From the NCBI GenBank assembly GCA_965223485.1, contig OZ244993.1, forward strand, positions 186,001 through 250,000: a stretch of DNA of 64,000 bases. The letters run 5' to 3'. Numbering within the stretch: the first letter of the stretch is position 1; the number at the start of each line of letters is the position of its first letter. Below the pieces are notes generated by a model. That model worked only from the letters and a program-made list of their open reading frames with translations. It had not been told where the DNA came from and did no database searches. This document shows positions 9,116-18,460 of the stretch, piece after piece. The stretch is from VXPQ01 sp965223485 (GTDB lineage: Bacteria; Bacteroidota; Rhodothermia; Rhodothermales; VXPQ01). The position numbers were made by a program, and so were the translations under genes.

Positions 9116-10654
9116 CTACTGCCCCGACCTTGCGGCGCGCAGCGTCCTGTAACGATCCAGAATATCCCTTACTTTTTCAGTGTCTCCTATCCGGCGATAC
9201 AGGTTGCCCATGAGCGCGAGGTAGGCAAGCTGATTTTCCCATTGCATCGCATCGAACACTTTTTCGATCCGGGGCTCCAGCAACCGGGCCTGCTCCGGAT
9301 TGTAGCGCGCAAGCCGCAACGCTTCGACAAAGGCCCTGCCGGTATACTGGCTCCCGACTTCGGTTACCTGCAGCAGATAGGTGAACGCCATGGCAGAGGC
9401 GCCCTCCCGCCGGTGCTCCAGGGCGCGTTCGAAGAGCGTCGTAGCATATGTCTGCCGCAGATCGTCCACGAATTCGGGATACGGCGCTCTTTGCGTTTCG
9501 CTGCTATCGGCAACGAGATTCCACAGAACTTGCAGGGTATCCAGAGCGCCTTCCTGGTCGTCATGCTCCCAGGACAGCAATGCATGATTGTAACTGGCCT
9601 CCATACGTGCGGATGTTTGCGTCAGGCGAGGAATCAGCCAGGCCAGTCCTTGTTGTGCTCCGGAAGGATCGGTGGCGAACAGTGTTTGCAGGCTGTCATA
9701 GACCAACCGGTTCTCGAAATTATGGTGGTCCCACAGGACCCAGCCCATTTCGTTGCGGGCATAGTCTTCCTGCTCGGATGTGGTCGTATACTCCTGTGCC
9801 AGGGACAGGGCATGGCGCACTCCCTCTCCATCCCGGCTTTCAACAAACGCACGATACGAGCGGACATAATAGGTAAAAAGCGTAAGGCTATCCGGCGGCG
9901 GGCGCTCCGTGTCCGGCACAAAAGCGAGGCGGGAATCGTCCAGAACGGCTTCCGTAGCTTGCAACCACGTGAGTGCGCTGGCAGGAAATTGATTCAGGTT
10001 TTCCAGAACGACAGCCACTTCCGCCCACAGGGCGTGATCGTCGGCGCGGAGAGCCAGTAATCCCCGCAGCAATGTGAGCACTTCCTCCCACGCCTCCTCT
10101 TGCCTCAGCCATTGGGCCCGAACACTGTAAACCTGAGCCAGCTGGTGGCGTGCATCCTCATGCCGCGGATTGAGAGCCAATGCGTTTTCAAAAAACTGCT
10201 GAGACTGTGCAAGAAGCGTCCGAACGCGCAGGCTGTCCTGCTGCGCCTGGGCCTGGGTCGCTTCTATGAGTGCCAGTTGGGCCTGCGTATGGGCTTCCGT
10301 AAACGCCGTCGTGTCGACCGGTGCAGTGTTCGTAGAGTCGTCCGACGCATCCAGCGACGCAAGAGGCGGATCCCCGTTCAACTGGCTCAGGGTGTTGTTT
10401 ATGCGCTCAAACAAGGCACGGCCTTCCAGGAAGTTTTCCTCTGCTTCGGTTTCTGCCAGAACGTGCACAAAGGTGCTGTGGAACGAATTCAGCACATCCG
10501 CAATAACCAGGCTATCCACGCCAGGCAGAGGGGGCGAAACCGGGGCCGTGGGAACAGGATCACTCTCGGTGATCACCGTCTTCGAGGAGCCACACCCCCA
10601 TAGAAATGCGAGACACAGTGCGCCTGCCGCCGGAAGTATTGCGAATCGATGCAT
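9116..10654 (-). CDS. TPR-rich lipoprotein, last gene of the ExbD-pair operon
   Basis: A 512-aa protein with a lipoprotein signal: a hydrophobic stretch ends in FLWGC, giving Cys21 as the lipidation site. Then come a Pro-rich linker and helical repeats resembling TPRs (for example ALALNPRHEDARHQLAQVY near 160-180). No catalytic motif is seen. It is the last of five minus-strand genes with very short gaps; the upstream ExbD-like gene ends 12 bp before its start. It is probably a periplasmic scaffold anchored in the membrane for a complex made by the operon. The family is not recognised beyond the TPR-like character. Confidence 0.75.
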   Translation of the reverse strand: MHRFAILPAAGALCLAFLWGCGSSKTVITESDPVPTAPVSPPLPGVDSLVIADVLNSFHSTFVHVLAETEAEENFLEGRALFERINNTLSQLNGDPPLASLDASDDSTNTAPVDTTAFTEAHTQAQLALIEATQAQAQQDSLRVRTLLAQSQQFFENALALNPRHEDARHQLAQVYSVRAQWLRQEEAWEEVLTLLRGLLALRADDHALWAEVAVVLENLNQFPASALTWLQATEAVLDDSRLAFVPDTERPPPDSLTLFTYYVRSYRAFVESRDGEGVRHALSLAQEYTTTSEQEDYARNEMGWVLWDHHNFENRLVYDSLQTLFATDPSGAQQGLAWLIPRLTQTSARMEASYNHALLSWEHDDQEGALDTLQVLWNLVADSSETQRAPYPEFVDDLRQTYATTLFERALEHRREGASAMAFTYLLQVTEVGSQYTGRAFVEALRLARYNPEQARLLEPRIEKVFDAMQWENQLAYLALMGNLYRRIGDTEKVRDILDRYRTLRAARSGQ

Positions 10655-10666
10655 AACGAACCTGCC

Positions 10667-11041
10667 TCAGGAAGGTGTAATAGGTACAACCAGAACGAGA
10701 AAAACAGCTTGTCTTCCGGCTCTTTGCACGAGGCTGTTCGCATTGAGCATCAGGTATGCGGGAGCATCCTTGTCGGCCGTGAACTCGACCGTGCGATCCG
10801 GATGACTCGCAACCAGCATGGCATAGAAATCGGCAGGGTCAAGTACCACAGGAGGCCCGTCCCTTGCGGGAGTAAGAAATGTTCCATCATTCGATATGGC
10901 CACCTGAAGAGGCTGGAGCTGAGGCAGCCCGGCTTCCGCCTCCCGGCTCGTGGGCGGCTCCACCTCGAATGTGGGAACGGTACTGATCGCCACGAGCGTG
11001 GCCAGCAGAATGAGTACGATGTCTACCAGGGATTCATCCAT
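10667..11041 (-). CDS. ExbD/TolR-like protein (second of the pair)
   Basis: A 124-aa protein with a very short cytoplasmic N-terminus, one membrane helix (about residues 5-25, SLVDIVLILLATLVA) containing the conserved Asp7, and a small periplasmic domain. The length, topology and Asp position fit the ExbD/TolR family, which couples proton flow through an ExbB/TolQ-type channel to periplasmic work. The start at 11041 is chosen because it directly precedes the membrane helix and leaves a 7-bp gap to the upstream gene. No ExbB/TolQ partner is encoded in the window. Divergence from classical ExbD is high, so the call rests on topology and the TM Asp. Confidence 0.65.
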   Translation of the reverse strand: MDESLVDIVLILLATLVAISTVPTFEVEPPTSREAEAGLPQLQPLQVAISNDGTFLTPARDGPPVVLDPADFYAMLVASHPDRTVEFTADKDAPAYLMLNANSLVQRAGRQAVFLVLVVPITPS

Positions 11042-11048
11042 CTTTAAA

Positions 11049-12176
11049 CTACATGGTTTGGCTTTCCTGCTGCCACCAGGCAAGAAAAAATTTGAAAAAA
11101 TCCCTTGCCTCGGGACTTGTAGGAGAAAAATCCTCGCTCTCGACAAAGTCGACGCGTTCCAGTTCATCCCGGTCAACGATCCCCTTCTGGAAATACTGGG
11201 CGCGCTTCTGAAATCCAGGATCGACGAAGTAGTAAATATCGCCTTCCTTGATTAGAGCGATCCGAATTTCCCTGTTGGAGGGCGTATACATGATCTGTAT
11301 CTCGGAGGGCTCGGCCTCGATCATGGTTTGCGCCTTGGCGCTGATCGCCGGGGGGGCAAAATGGAAGAGCGATCTGATCCCGGGATCCAGTTCGGCCTGA
11401 TTATTCATGATCCATTGCAAAAGAGAGTCCGAGGGAACGGAAATATCTCCTTCGCCAAGAGCCAGATTGTTCATGCGGGCTCCCGAACCGGACGAAGACT
11501 CCAGCGACATCTCGCCCGCCCCTCCGGTGGCCCGAATCGTTGCCCGACCAGACCCATCAGAGAAGGAGAGCCCATCCAAATTGCCTGTGTAGGAGCGGGA
11601 ACCGCTCGATTCGCGCAAGGACGCAAAAGACTCCCCGATAAGATTGGATGAAAGGGAGCGCGATGAACGGGAAGGATCACCGGCGTCTTGCAGCAGATCC
11701 TGTGTCAGGTCCAACCCGAAGGCAGATTGCTGGGAAGACGACTCGGAAAAAATCGCCAGATCCTGATCCGTCAGCGAGACGACCTCCCGGTTGCTTTGTT
11801 GCGTCTCCGGCTCTCCAAGAGACACGTCGGAAAAGGAAAACGACTCAAACGCTTCGGCCATCAGCGCCTCAACGTCTTCCGTGAGAAGTTCGTCGGCCGG
11901 TGCTTCGGGATCGAGGGGTATTTCCAAAGCATCTTCTTCGTCCGGTTCAGAAGGAACTGCTTCGTCCGCAGCAGACGCCGCTTCTACTTCTTCAAGAAAA
12001 GACGACAAATCCAGGCTTTCCAACATGAGCGTCTCCATCGCGGTCTCGGCGAATTCCCGACCGGGAATAGGTACGATGGTAAATGCCAGGGTAAAGAGCG
12101 CAGAAATGCCGATAAACAAAAACCACGAAATGCGGCGCGTTTTTCTTTCTTCTCTTTCAGACCAGGATAATGCCAT
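11049..12176 (-). CDS. Single-pass membrane protein with long acidic/Ser-rich periplasmic region
   Basis: 375 aa. A basic N-terminus (SEREERKTRR) is followed by one membrane helix at about 17-38. Then comes a low-complexity region rich in Glu, Asp and Ser (about 45-250). A more ordered C-terminal part (about 255-375) contains EIRIALIKEGDIYYFVDPGF and ends in an aromatic stretch. The N-in topology resembles TonB/TolA-type energy transducers, and it sits exactly between two ExbD/TolR-like genes with gaps of 15 and 7 bp. A transducer role is inferred from that position; no known domain is recognised. Confidence 0.6.
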   Translation of the reverse strand: MALSWSEREERKTRRISWFLFIGISALFTLAFTIVPIPGREFAETAMETLMLESLDLSSFLEEVEAASAADEAVPSEPDEEDALEIPLDPEAPADELLTEDVEALMAEAFESFSFSDVSLGEPETQQSNREVVSLTDQDLAIFSESSSQQSAFGLDLTQDLLQDAGDPSRSSRSLSSNLIGESFASLRESSGSRSYTGNLDGLSFSDGSGRATIRATGGAGEMSLESSSGSGARMNNLALGEGDISVPSDSLLQWIMNNQAELDPGIRSLFHFAPPAISAKAQTMIEAEPSEIQIMYTPSNREIRIALIKEGDIYYFVDPGFQKRAQYFQKGIVDRDELERVDFVESEDFSPTSPEARDFFKFFLAWWQQESQTM

Positions 12177-12191
12177 GGAACAATGGGAAAA

Positions 12192-12575
12192 CTAATTATT
12201 GACGGTGCATTGCCAGCCACGCCGGGAGCAGAGATCGAGCATGGATACCAACTGCTGGACGGTAGCTTCGCCCTGCGGGGAAAGTACAAAGACCGTTTTC
12301 ATATCCTGCCTGTATGCCTGCTCCAGACACCCCGCAAGACTTGCGAGGGTTGTGGGAACGCAGGCCGCCTCACTCTGGGGTAGCCGCAGGACCAGAAAAC
12401 GCATACGGTCGTCAAACTGAACCTCATACAGCGGTACGGGGTCGCTCTCCTCCTGCTGCCCGTCAGGAAGCGGCACCTCCACTTCAGGGGTCGTCTCGGT
12501 CAACATGAGAAAACCGACCAGGAGAATAAATCCCAGGTCGATGAAAAGAAGGAGATCGGAACGGTCTTTTTCCAT
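12192..12575 (-). CDS. ExbD/TolR-like protein (first of the pair)
   Basis: 127 aa with a short charged N-terminus (MEKDRSD), a membrane helix at about 8-26 carrying Asp14 (FIDLGFILLVGF), then VEVPLPDG, a usual feature just after the ExbD/TolR helix, and a periplasmic domain with three Cys residues. The ATG at 12575 is chosen because translation further upstream gives a non-family extension. It lies 11 bp after the exported-protein gene and 15 bp before the Ser-rich membrane protein. It probably couples proton flow to work with a partner encoded elsewhere. Confidence 0.7.
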   Translation of the reverse strand: MEKDRSDLLLFIDLGFILLVGFLMLTETTPEVEVPLPDGQQEESDPVPLYEVQFDDRMRFLVLRLPQSEAACVPTTLASLAGCLEQAYRQDMKTVFVLSPQGEATVQQLVSMLDLCSRRGWQCTVNN

Positions 12576-12586
12576 AGACAAAAATG

Positions 12587-13327
12587 TTATTGACAGGAAC
12601 GGGAAGCGATGCTTCCACCTCTTGTCATACTTTCGACGACAACACAGCCCTCGCTGTCGATGTAAGAACGAACCTCCGGTTGTTTGTGCACCATGATCAC
12701 CAGCGGATCCGATTCCCGCAGGTCCGGCTGGATGCATTGCGTAGCCTGAGGCACAAAGGTCCAAAGGTCTTCTTCGTAGTTCCAGAACGTAATATGTACG
12801 TCGTCTCCCCGCTGAAGAAGATGGATTTCCATAGGCCCTTCAGGGTAGTAGTGCAACAGAGACCCTAATATAGCCCCCGCAAGGGCCTTTTTCGCATCCT
12901 CCTCTACTTCTCCTTCGTCAGCCAGCAGGGGACTCCTGCTGCGCACTGTGTTGATTCGATAGTCCGTTTCCAGATTCAACGAGACCAGCGTATTGAGCAT
13001 AGCCTCCGGAAAGTACTGGCTCAGCGAAAAGTGTTCTTCGCTGGGATAGAGCACAAGAATATCGTTCGAGCCGAACCCGTCCTCCGTGACATCCAGAAAG
13101 ACCGCATGGGTATAATCGGGATCGTTCGGAAAGATGATTTGGTCTTCCAGAAAACGATCTATGAAATCCAGGTCATATACTTCGGCGGCAGGGAGGACGC
13201 GCTGGTTCACCTTTGCTTCCTGTCCGCGGGCGCCCCAGCAAGGCAAAAGCAACAGACCTGCAAAAATAAGGGGACGGCCCATGATTCCAAACGAAATCAC
13301 AAGAAATGTCTTGAGAAAATCGGACAT
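12587..13327 (-). CDS. Exported protein of unknown function, first gene of the ExbD-pair operon
   Basis: About 246 aa with the start at 13327; 13282 (shortest signal peptide) and 13399 are alternatives. A hydrophobic segment (IFAGLLLLPCWG) ends in ARGQ, which looks like a signal peptidase site. The mature part (about 210 aa) is acidic and contains DFIDRFLEDQ, a repeated ILVLYPSEEHF-like strand pattern and TFWNYEEDLW. No known domain is recognised. The downstream ExbD-like gene begins 11 bp after its stop, so it is co-transcribed with the operon. A decayed copy of its signal-peptide region lies near 16050. Confidence 0.6.
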   Translation of the reverse strand: MSDFLKTFLVISFGIMGRPLIFAGLLLLPCWGARGQEAKVNQRVLPAAEVYDLDFIDRFLEDQIIFPNDPDYTHAVFLDVTEDGFGSNDILVLYPSEEHFSLSQYFPEAMLNTLVSLNLETDYRINTVRSRSPLLADEGEVEEDAKKALAGAILGSLLHYYPEGPMEIHLLQRGDDVHITFWNYEEDLWTFVPQATQCIQPDLRESDPLVIMVHKQPEVRSYIDSEGCVVVESMTRGGSIASRSCQ

Positions 13328-13547
13328 GGCTTCAAGTACGCTGTGATGACGAGCGCATATCATCTCGTATAGTGATTTGCTATCAGCAAGATACGTCATG
13401 GACGGCAAGATTGTCAATCGACCGGCAGGGACACATCGCCTTCGTGCAAGTTTCACGCGCCCCGGTGGATAGAATGAGTCGCTCAGCTTTCCCCAAAAAC
13501 GATTCCGGCGAATCCACATAGGTCTTACACACTCCATGATCGACCCC

Positions 13548-14378
13548 TCAGGGTCTCTGAACAAGCGTTTCCGGAATCCTTGTGCGGTCTTTATCCTCGG
13601 CGGCGCCTATGTTCCTGCGCGGCGCATCCCACTCAACGGACGCCGGCTCAGGAACACGGTCCGATCCCCTCGGCGAAAAACGCAAAAACACTGCGCCTTC
13701 CTCAGGCATGCGGTCCAAAGGTATCCGTACACGGCTACGCGTGTACACCAGCGTCTCGCGACGACCCAGCTCACGACCGTCCGTACCGGCAATCAGCAGG
13801 TCCGTGTTCGCCGTACCGCCCCGGGCCGTCCACACATACATATAGTCGGAACCCGAAGGGGCGCCCGAAGCCGAGCAGTCCAGATCGAAGTCCGCCGAGC
13901 CCTCATACACCTCGTAGGTATCCGTACAAACGAGCGCAAGCGCACCCTTGTTAAGCACCGTCACCGTCACCTCTGCCGTCCCGTCCTCCGCATTCTCCGC
14001 GCTCGCCGTCAAACGGTACGCGTAGTCCTCGCCCGCGCCCGACAAGGAAGCCGTGAATAGCGGCGAAAGCTCGTGTGCGCTGCTCAAAAGATGGAGACCG
14101 TCGCCCGATAGCGACTCCCACTCGTACCGAATGCCCTCCTCGGGCACCGCTGCCGCAGAACACGACAGTACGATAGACGAACCCGCCTGGACTACAAGGC
14201 GAGATGGACAAGACAAAGAGAATGACTCACCCGAAGCACCCCCGCCCTTCACGGGGAAACCCCCTTCCTCTATCACCTGGCCGTACGCCACAGATGCACA
14301 GGCCAGCAACGCGACGGCAAGTGTGCACACCATACGCCCACGTATGGCGCCAAAGCGACCGATAAGCCTCGAACACAT
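13548..14378 (-). CDS. Repeat-protein copy C: mini-gene with internal deletion
   Basis: 276 aa with an intact frame. A signal peptide (MVCTLAVALLACASVAYGQ core), EEGGFPVKGG, one Ig-like domain and most of a single VYEG repeat join directly, inside that repeat at IAGTDG, to RELGRRETLVYTRSR. That is the last part (about 70 aa) of the family C-terminal module. The join lies near 13780, where both parent sequences carry a short GACGG-type match. The N-terminal half, end and reading frame are all family-like, so it may be expressed. The start is taken at ATG 14378; the ATG at 14435 is possible. It lacks most of the C-terminal module and all other repeats. Confidence 0.75.
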   Translation of the reverse strand: MCSRLIGRFGAIRGRMVCTLAVALLACASVAYGQVIEEGGFPVKGGGASGESFSLSCPSRLVVQAGSSIVLSCSAAAVPEEGIRYEWESLSGDGLHLLSSAHELSPLFTASLSGAGEDYAYRLTASAENAEDGTAEVTVTVLNKGALALVCTDTYEVYEGSADFDLDCSASGAPSGSDYMYVWTARGGTANTDLLIAGTDGRELGRRETLVYTRSRVRIPLDRMPEEGAVFLRFSPRGSDRVPEPASVEWDAPRRNIGAAEDKDRTRIPETLVQRP

Positions 14379-14674
14379 ACCGGATTTCCCCACCGTGTTT
14401 ACCGTTCCAATCCACCGAACTGAAGCACCGTGCATAGGAAGAAGAAATGCACCTTGGTGAGTCCTGGGGGTACAACTACAGCAGCAATGAAGGTATGCAC
14501 CTTCTGCGGCATTTGTGATTCAAGTATACCCGACGGAAGCGTCAATATCAATCCTCGATTCATATATTTTCATATGTATTGTCTCCATTTGCTCACTGCA
14601 AAAAATGAGGGAACCGAAGCCCGGAGCCACCCATACCGTACCCCCTCACCAACACAACGCCAACCCCCCGCCCC

Positions 14675-15985
14675 ATGCGCATTACCCATGTAGAAGCCCG
14701 GGATATCCGGTTTTCCACCTCGCGGATGCTGGACGGATCGGATGCGGTCAATGTCGATCCCGATTACTCCGCCGCATACGTTACCCTCCGAACCGATCAG
14801 GACGGCCTCGAAGGCAACGGCCTTGCATTCACATGCGGGCGCGGGACGGAGATCGTGGTCGCGATGATCCGGGCCTTTGCACCGCTCGTCGAAGGACTGA
14901 CGCTCGACGAAATCCGCGAAGACATGCTGGGGTTCTGGCGGCGCCTGACTTCGGACAGCCAGATGCGGTGGCTGGGACCGGAAAAGGGGGTGATCCACCT
15001 TGCCACGGCGGCCATTACCAATGCCGTATGGGACCTGCTGGCCCGCTGCGACGAAAAACCGCTGTGGCGGTATCTGCTGGATATGCCTGTGGAAACGCTG
15101 GTGGCGTGTATCGAATTCCGGTACGTCACCGACTTGATTACGCCGGAGGAAGCAGCGTATATGCTGCGGGCGCTCAAGCCTTCCCGTGCCTCCCGGCTCT
15201 ACCACTTGCGCAAGAACGGCTATCCCGCCTACACGACCAGCGCCGGCTGGCTGGGCTACTCCGACGAAAAGCTCCGCAATCTATGCCGCGAGGGCGTTGC
15301 GAACGGATGGACCCGCTTCAAACAAAAAGTAGGTGTGAATGTCGAGGACGACCGGCGGCGGGCGCGCATCATCCGGGAAGAGATCGGAGAAAACGGCATC
15401 CTGATGATGGATGCGAACCAGTACTGGGACGTAGACGAGGCGATTCGCCATATGAACCGCTTGCGGGAGTTCGATCCGTACTGGATCGAGGAGCCGACCA
15501 GCCCGGACGACGTGCTGGGGCATGCCGCCATCGCCAAAGCGCTCCGGCCCATTCGCGTGGCGACCGGCGAGCATGCGCAGAACCGCGTCCTGTTCAAGCA
15601 ATTCCTGCAGGCGGACGCTATCGGCGTGTGCCAGATCGATGCCTGTCGCCTGGGCGGCGTAAACGAGGTACTGGCGGTGCTGCTCATGGCTGCAAAATGC
15701 GGTGTGCCGGTGTGTCCCCATGCCGGGGGAGTCGGCCTGTGCGAGTACGTACAGCACCTGTCCATCTTCGATTACGTGGCCGTGAGCGGCGGGCTGGAGC
15801 ACCGCGTGCTGGAGTATGTGGATCACCTGCACGAGCACTTTGTCCATCCCGTAACGATCAAAAACGGGAACTACGTCGTGCCGGAAACGCCCGGCTACAG
15901 CATCACGATGCACCCGGCCTCACTCGACCGGTACGAGTATCCCGTGGGGGCGGCCTGGAAGGGACAGCTACCCGCCACGTCATGA
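14675..15985 (+). CDS. fucD: L-fuconate dehydratase (enolase superfamily)
   Basis: 436 aa, the family length. It removes water from L-fuconate to give 2-keto-3-deoxy-L-fuconate in the cytoplasm. The N-terminal capping domain has DGSDAVNxDPDYSAAYV and RWLGPEKGV, hallmarks of this subgroup (ENOSF1/FucD). Catalytic and metal residues are all visible: Lys216 and Lys218 (KQK), Mg ligands Asp246, Glu272 and Glu299 (GEH), and His349 (CPHAGG). No strong ribosome site precedes the ATG. It is a single transcription unit on the plus strand. The enzymes for the next steps lie beyond copies D and E at 32-34 kb. Confidence 0.92.
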   Translation: MRITHVEARDIRFSTSRMLDGSDAVNVDPDYSAAYVTLRTDQDGLEGNGLAFTCGRGTEIVVAMIRAFAPLVEGLTLDEIREDMLGFWRRLTSDSQMRWLGPEKGVIHLATAAITNAVWDLLARCDEKPLWRYLLDMPVETLVACIEFRYVTDLITPEEAAYMLRALKPSRASRLYHLRKNGYPAYTTSAGWLGYSDEKLRNLCREGVANGWTRFKQKVGVNVEDDRRRARIIREEIGENGILMMDANQYWDVDEAIRHMNRLREFDPYWIEEPTSPDDVLGHAAIAKALRPIRVATGEHAQNRVLFKQFLQADAIGVCQIDACRLGGVNEVLAVLLMAAKCGVPVCPHAGGVGLCEYVQHLSIFDYVAVSGGLEHRVLEYVDHLHEHFVHPVTIKNGNYVVPETPGYSITMHPASLDRYEYPVGAAWKGQLPATS

Positions 15986-16048
15986 CCAGCGGCGGACCCG
16001 GAGATAGCTTGCGGATACACTCTCAACCGGCAATCCCCGGTCGGGGCG

Positions 16049-16118
16049 AAACCGGTTTCTTTCGGGTCTGTTATTTTTGCCTTGCCGGGGCGCCTGTGTA
16101 CAGCAAACAAAGGTGAAC
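16049..16118 (+). pseudogene. Short remnant resembling the signal-peptide region of the 12587-13327 gene
   Basis: About 65 bp aligns by eye with the coding strand of 13212-13280: GGTCTGTT, TTTTGCCTTGC, GGGGCGCC and AAAGGTGAACC appear in the same order and spacing. One frame reads SGLLFLPCRGA, then TKVNR, against AGLLLLPCWGA, then AKVNQ. No complete gene follows. Together with the tRNA it is all that I see in the 320 bp between fucD and tRNA-Ala. Confidence 0.45.
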
Positions 16119-16305
16119 CGGCACGTCAGAGGCGGTATGCTTCCCCTGTGAAGACCGGGAGGAGATCGGAACGAAACAAGGGAAAAACGGGTGATTATTA
16201 GATATGGCGTGTTGTAGCTGGTATCCAACGGGGCATCCAAAAAACCGCTCCACCGCGCGCCTCGCAATGAGGGCGCCGCATACCCGCTGCCGTATTGCCG
16301 ATACC

Positions 16306-16381
16306 GGGGCCATAGCTCAGTTGGTAGAGCGCTACAATGGCATTGTAGAGGTCAGGGGTTCGATTCCCCTTGGCTCCACCA
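16306..16381 (+). tRNA. tRNA-Ala (anticodon GGC)
   Basis: 76 nt including an encoded CCA end. The acceptor stem GGGGCCA/TGGCTCC contains the G3-U70 pair typical of alanine tRNA. The D-arm (GCTCAGTTGGTAGAGC), an anticodon stem CTACA/TGTAG with loop ATGGCAT giving anticodon GGC, and the T-arm with GGTTCGATTCC are all canonical. Confidence 0.97.
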
Positions 16382-16448
16382 GTCCGCCGGGACAAACAGG
16401 CGGGGTAAGCGGGCATACCGTATCCGCGACCTTGCAGAACGGCGCATC

Positions 16449-16904
16449 TCAGTTTCCCGGTCGCTCGTCATCAACACCCAGGTCTTCCTCCGTTTCGAGG
16501 AAGCGGGAAGCAAAATCCGGCGAAGGCGCCGGGCACGCAGCGCTTCCGCCGAACCAGCGACGGCGGTTACGGGCAAAAAAACGGTAGACGGGATCCCGCA
16601 GTGATCGCGGGACAGCTAACGCAACGGCAAGGACCGGCCAGGGAAAGCGCAAATACCGGGCGATACGGAGGGCAGCGGAGGAAGCTGTGTAGATGCCGTC
16701 TTCGTCCACAAACACCATGCTGTCGGGGAGCGCTTCAAAATCGATTCCGGGGTCGGCGAAAGCGATAATACGGCGGGCCGCGGGAGACTGAAGACGCGCG
16801 AAGTGGAGCCGCCCGTACTTGTCCCGCTCTGCGGTCCGGCGAACGGTCGTGTTGCAGAAGTTGCAATCGCCGTCAAACAGGATGACGGGGCGGGGATCGT
16901 CCAT
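16449..16904 (-). CDS. DUF393 (DCC family) thiol-disulfide oxidoreductase-like protein
   Basis: 151 aa. It opens with VILFDGDCNFCN at residues 8-18, the DxxCxxC signature of the DCC/DUF393 family, a thioredoxin-fold group with Cys14 and Cys17. Later come a conserved FARLQSPAAR strand and a C-terminal region with RDPVYRFFARNRRRWFG, also family-typical. The ATG at 16904 is chosen because it puts the signature at the usual place and has GAGG upstream. It lies 44 bp after the stop of copy D. Its first 18 or so codons are duplicated upstream, where they form the start of copy D. The substrate is unknown. Confidence 0.88.
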   Translation of the reverse strand: MDDPRPVILFDGDCNFCNTTVRRTAERDKYGRLHFARLQSPAARRIIAFADPGIDFEALPDSMVFVDEDGIYTASSAALRIARYLRFPWPVLAVALAVPRSLRDPVYRFFARNRRRWFGGSAACPAPSPDFASRFLETEEDLGVDDERPGN

Positions 16905-18460
16905 CGAATCGGCCTCAAATGGCGATCGACTCTGAGATATCCAATGGTTTACTGCAATGTACTCTCCAGGGTTGTTGTCCGTTCTTTGTCCCCGGCGGCC
17001 CCTATGTCTCTTCTCGGCGCATCCCACTCAACGGACGCAGGCTCGGGTATTCGACTCGATCCCCAGGGCGCAAATCGTAAAAACACCACCTCTTCCTCAG
17101 GCATACGATCCAGCGGCACGCGTACGCGGCTGCGCGTGTACACCAGCGTCTCGCGACGACCCAGCTCGCGGCCCTGCCCGTCGTACGCCACCACCTCGCC
17201 CGCAAAAGGACGATCCTGCGTCTCCAGCAAAAACGTCGCCGACACAGAGCCCACATACGATATCGACAACAGTGTGGCGCGTAGCTGAGACACCCCTTCG
17301 CCAGGTACATAGACCCCCGGTACGCGCATCGTCACGCGAGCCGTCCTCTCTCCCGTAACCTCCTCAGGCATACGGTCCGAACGCACGTACTGACGAGGAG
17401 ATGACACCACATCGAAAAACGCAGCGTAGCCCTGCTCCGACATCGACGCCAGCACTTCCTCCTGCACCCCGTAACGGACAAGGCCCTTCTCTCCAGGCAT
17501 CAGAACCAGAACGCCCGGATGGACGTCCACCACCTGGGACAAATCGCCCAGGCGTGAGTCCGATGCATCCTCAACTACCACCTCCCGGCCGTCCTCGGTC
17601 GCCTCCGTATACCCGAAACGGGCCGACACCGATACCTCCAATGGCACCAGCGACGGGTTCGACAACTCGAACGCGCCGTGAGGCTTCCCTTCCGTCAAAA
17701 ACGCAACGTCGGGGTAGATGCTCAGGTTCTGCTCCTCCGTCAAGCCCGCAGCAAGCTCCCGCGACGTGCTGAAGCGAACCCCTCCGGGACCTATCGTGAT
17801 CACACGCTGCGAAGGAACGACCGTCACTTCCACCTCCACCGAGTGCGTCTCTTCGCTCTCGCCCGAACGAAGAACGATGTCCATACTCCCCGCATACCGC
17901 CCCGAAGGCGCGCCCGCAAGGTCCAGCTCGCCTCCGAAGCGAAGAAGGCGGCAGGCGCCCTCCGTAAGCGTCGCCTCCGTATACAGCCCGCCTATCGCCT
18001 GAGAAGAAAGCTGCTCGCACGACTCCGCATACGACCAGGAAGGAGAAAGAACGAGCGAAGACGGCTCGGCAGCGCCCTCGCGCCTTAGCACGACCGGAGA
18101 AGCCAGCTCGATGGACAACGACATCTCCCCGTTCTCGTCAAGCGCTTCGCCGCCGCCCGGCGAAAGCGCCATGCGCCCCGCATGGTACGGACCCGATACG
18201 CGCGTCGATATGCCATCGGTCAGCGGATCGAGCGACACCTCGGTCTGTGACGACTGCACCCCGAAACGCAAGGACGAGGCGCTTACCGTTACGCCAAGGG
18301 CCGTCGGATCCGAAGGCGCCCGTGAGGAAGACCCCGCTACGGGAGGCTCTTCTGCGGGAGGCGAAACAGGATCCGGGGCAGGCGTCCGTATCCTGTCGAG
18401 CACCGTTACGGTTACCTCTGCCGCAGCGTCTTCCGAATTCGCCGCCGATACCGTCAGCGT
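16851..18460. repeat. Tandem duplication, left copy (DUF393 start plus repeat-protein 3' end)
   Basis: Matches 22391-24000. It contains the first 18 codons of DUF393, the 44-bp spacer and the whole C-terminal module of the preceding repeat gene. The left copy keeps the complete DUF393 gene. The right copy is cut within DUF393 and joined to the signal peptide of copy D. Confidence 0.88.

Noticed and set aside
14430..14693. Cys-rich 87-codon frame before fucD (CTFCGIC)
   Set aside because: No ribosome site, overlap with the fucD start, and low-complexity end; it is probably the untranslated region of fucD.
16306..16381. tRNA-Ala as an integration site for a mobile element
   Set aside because: No integrase, no duplicated tRNA 3' end and no phage or transposon genes are visible nearby.
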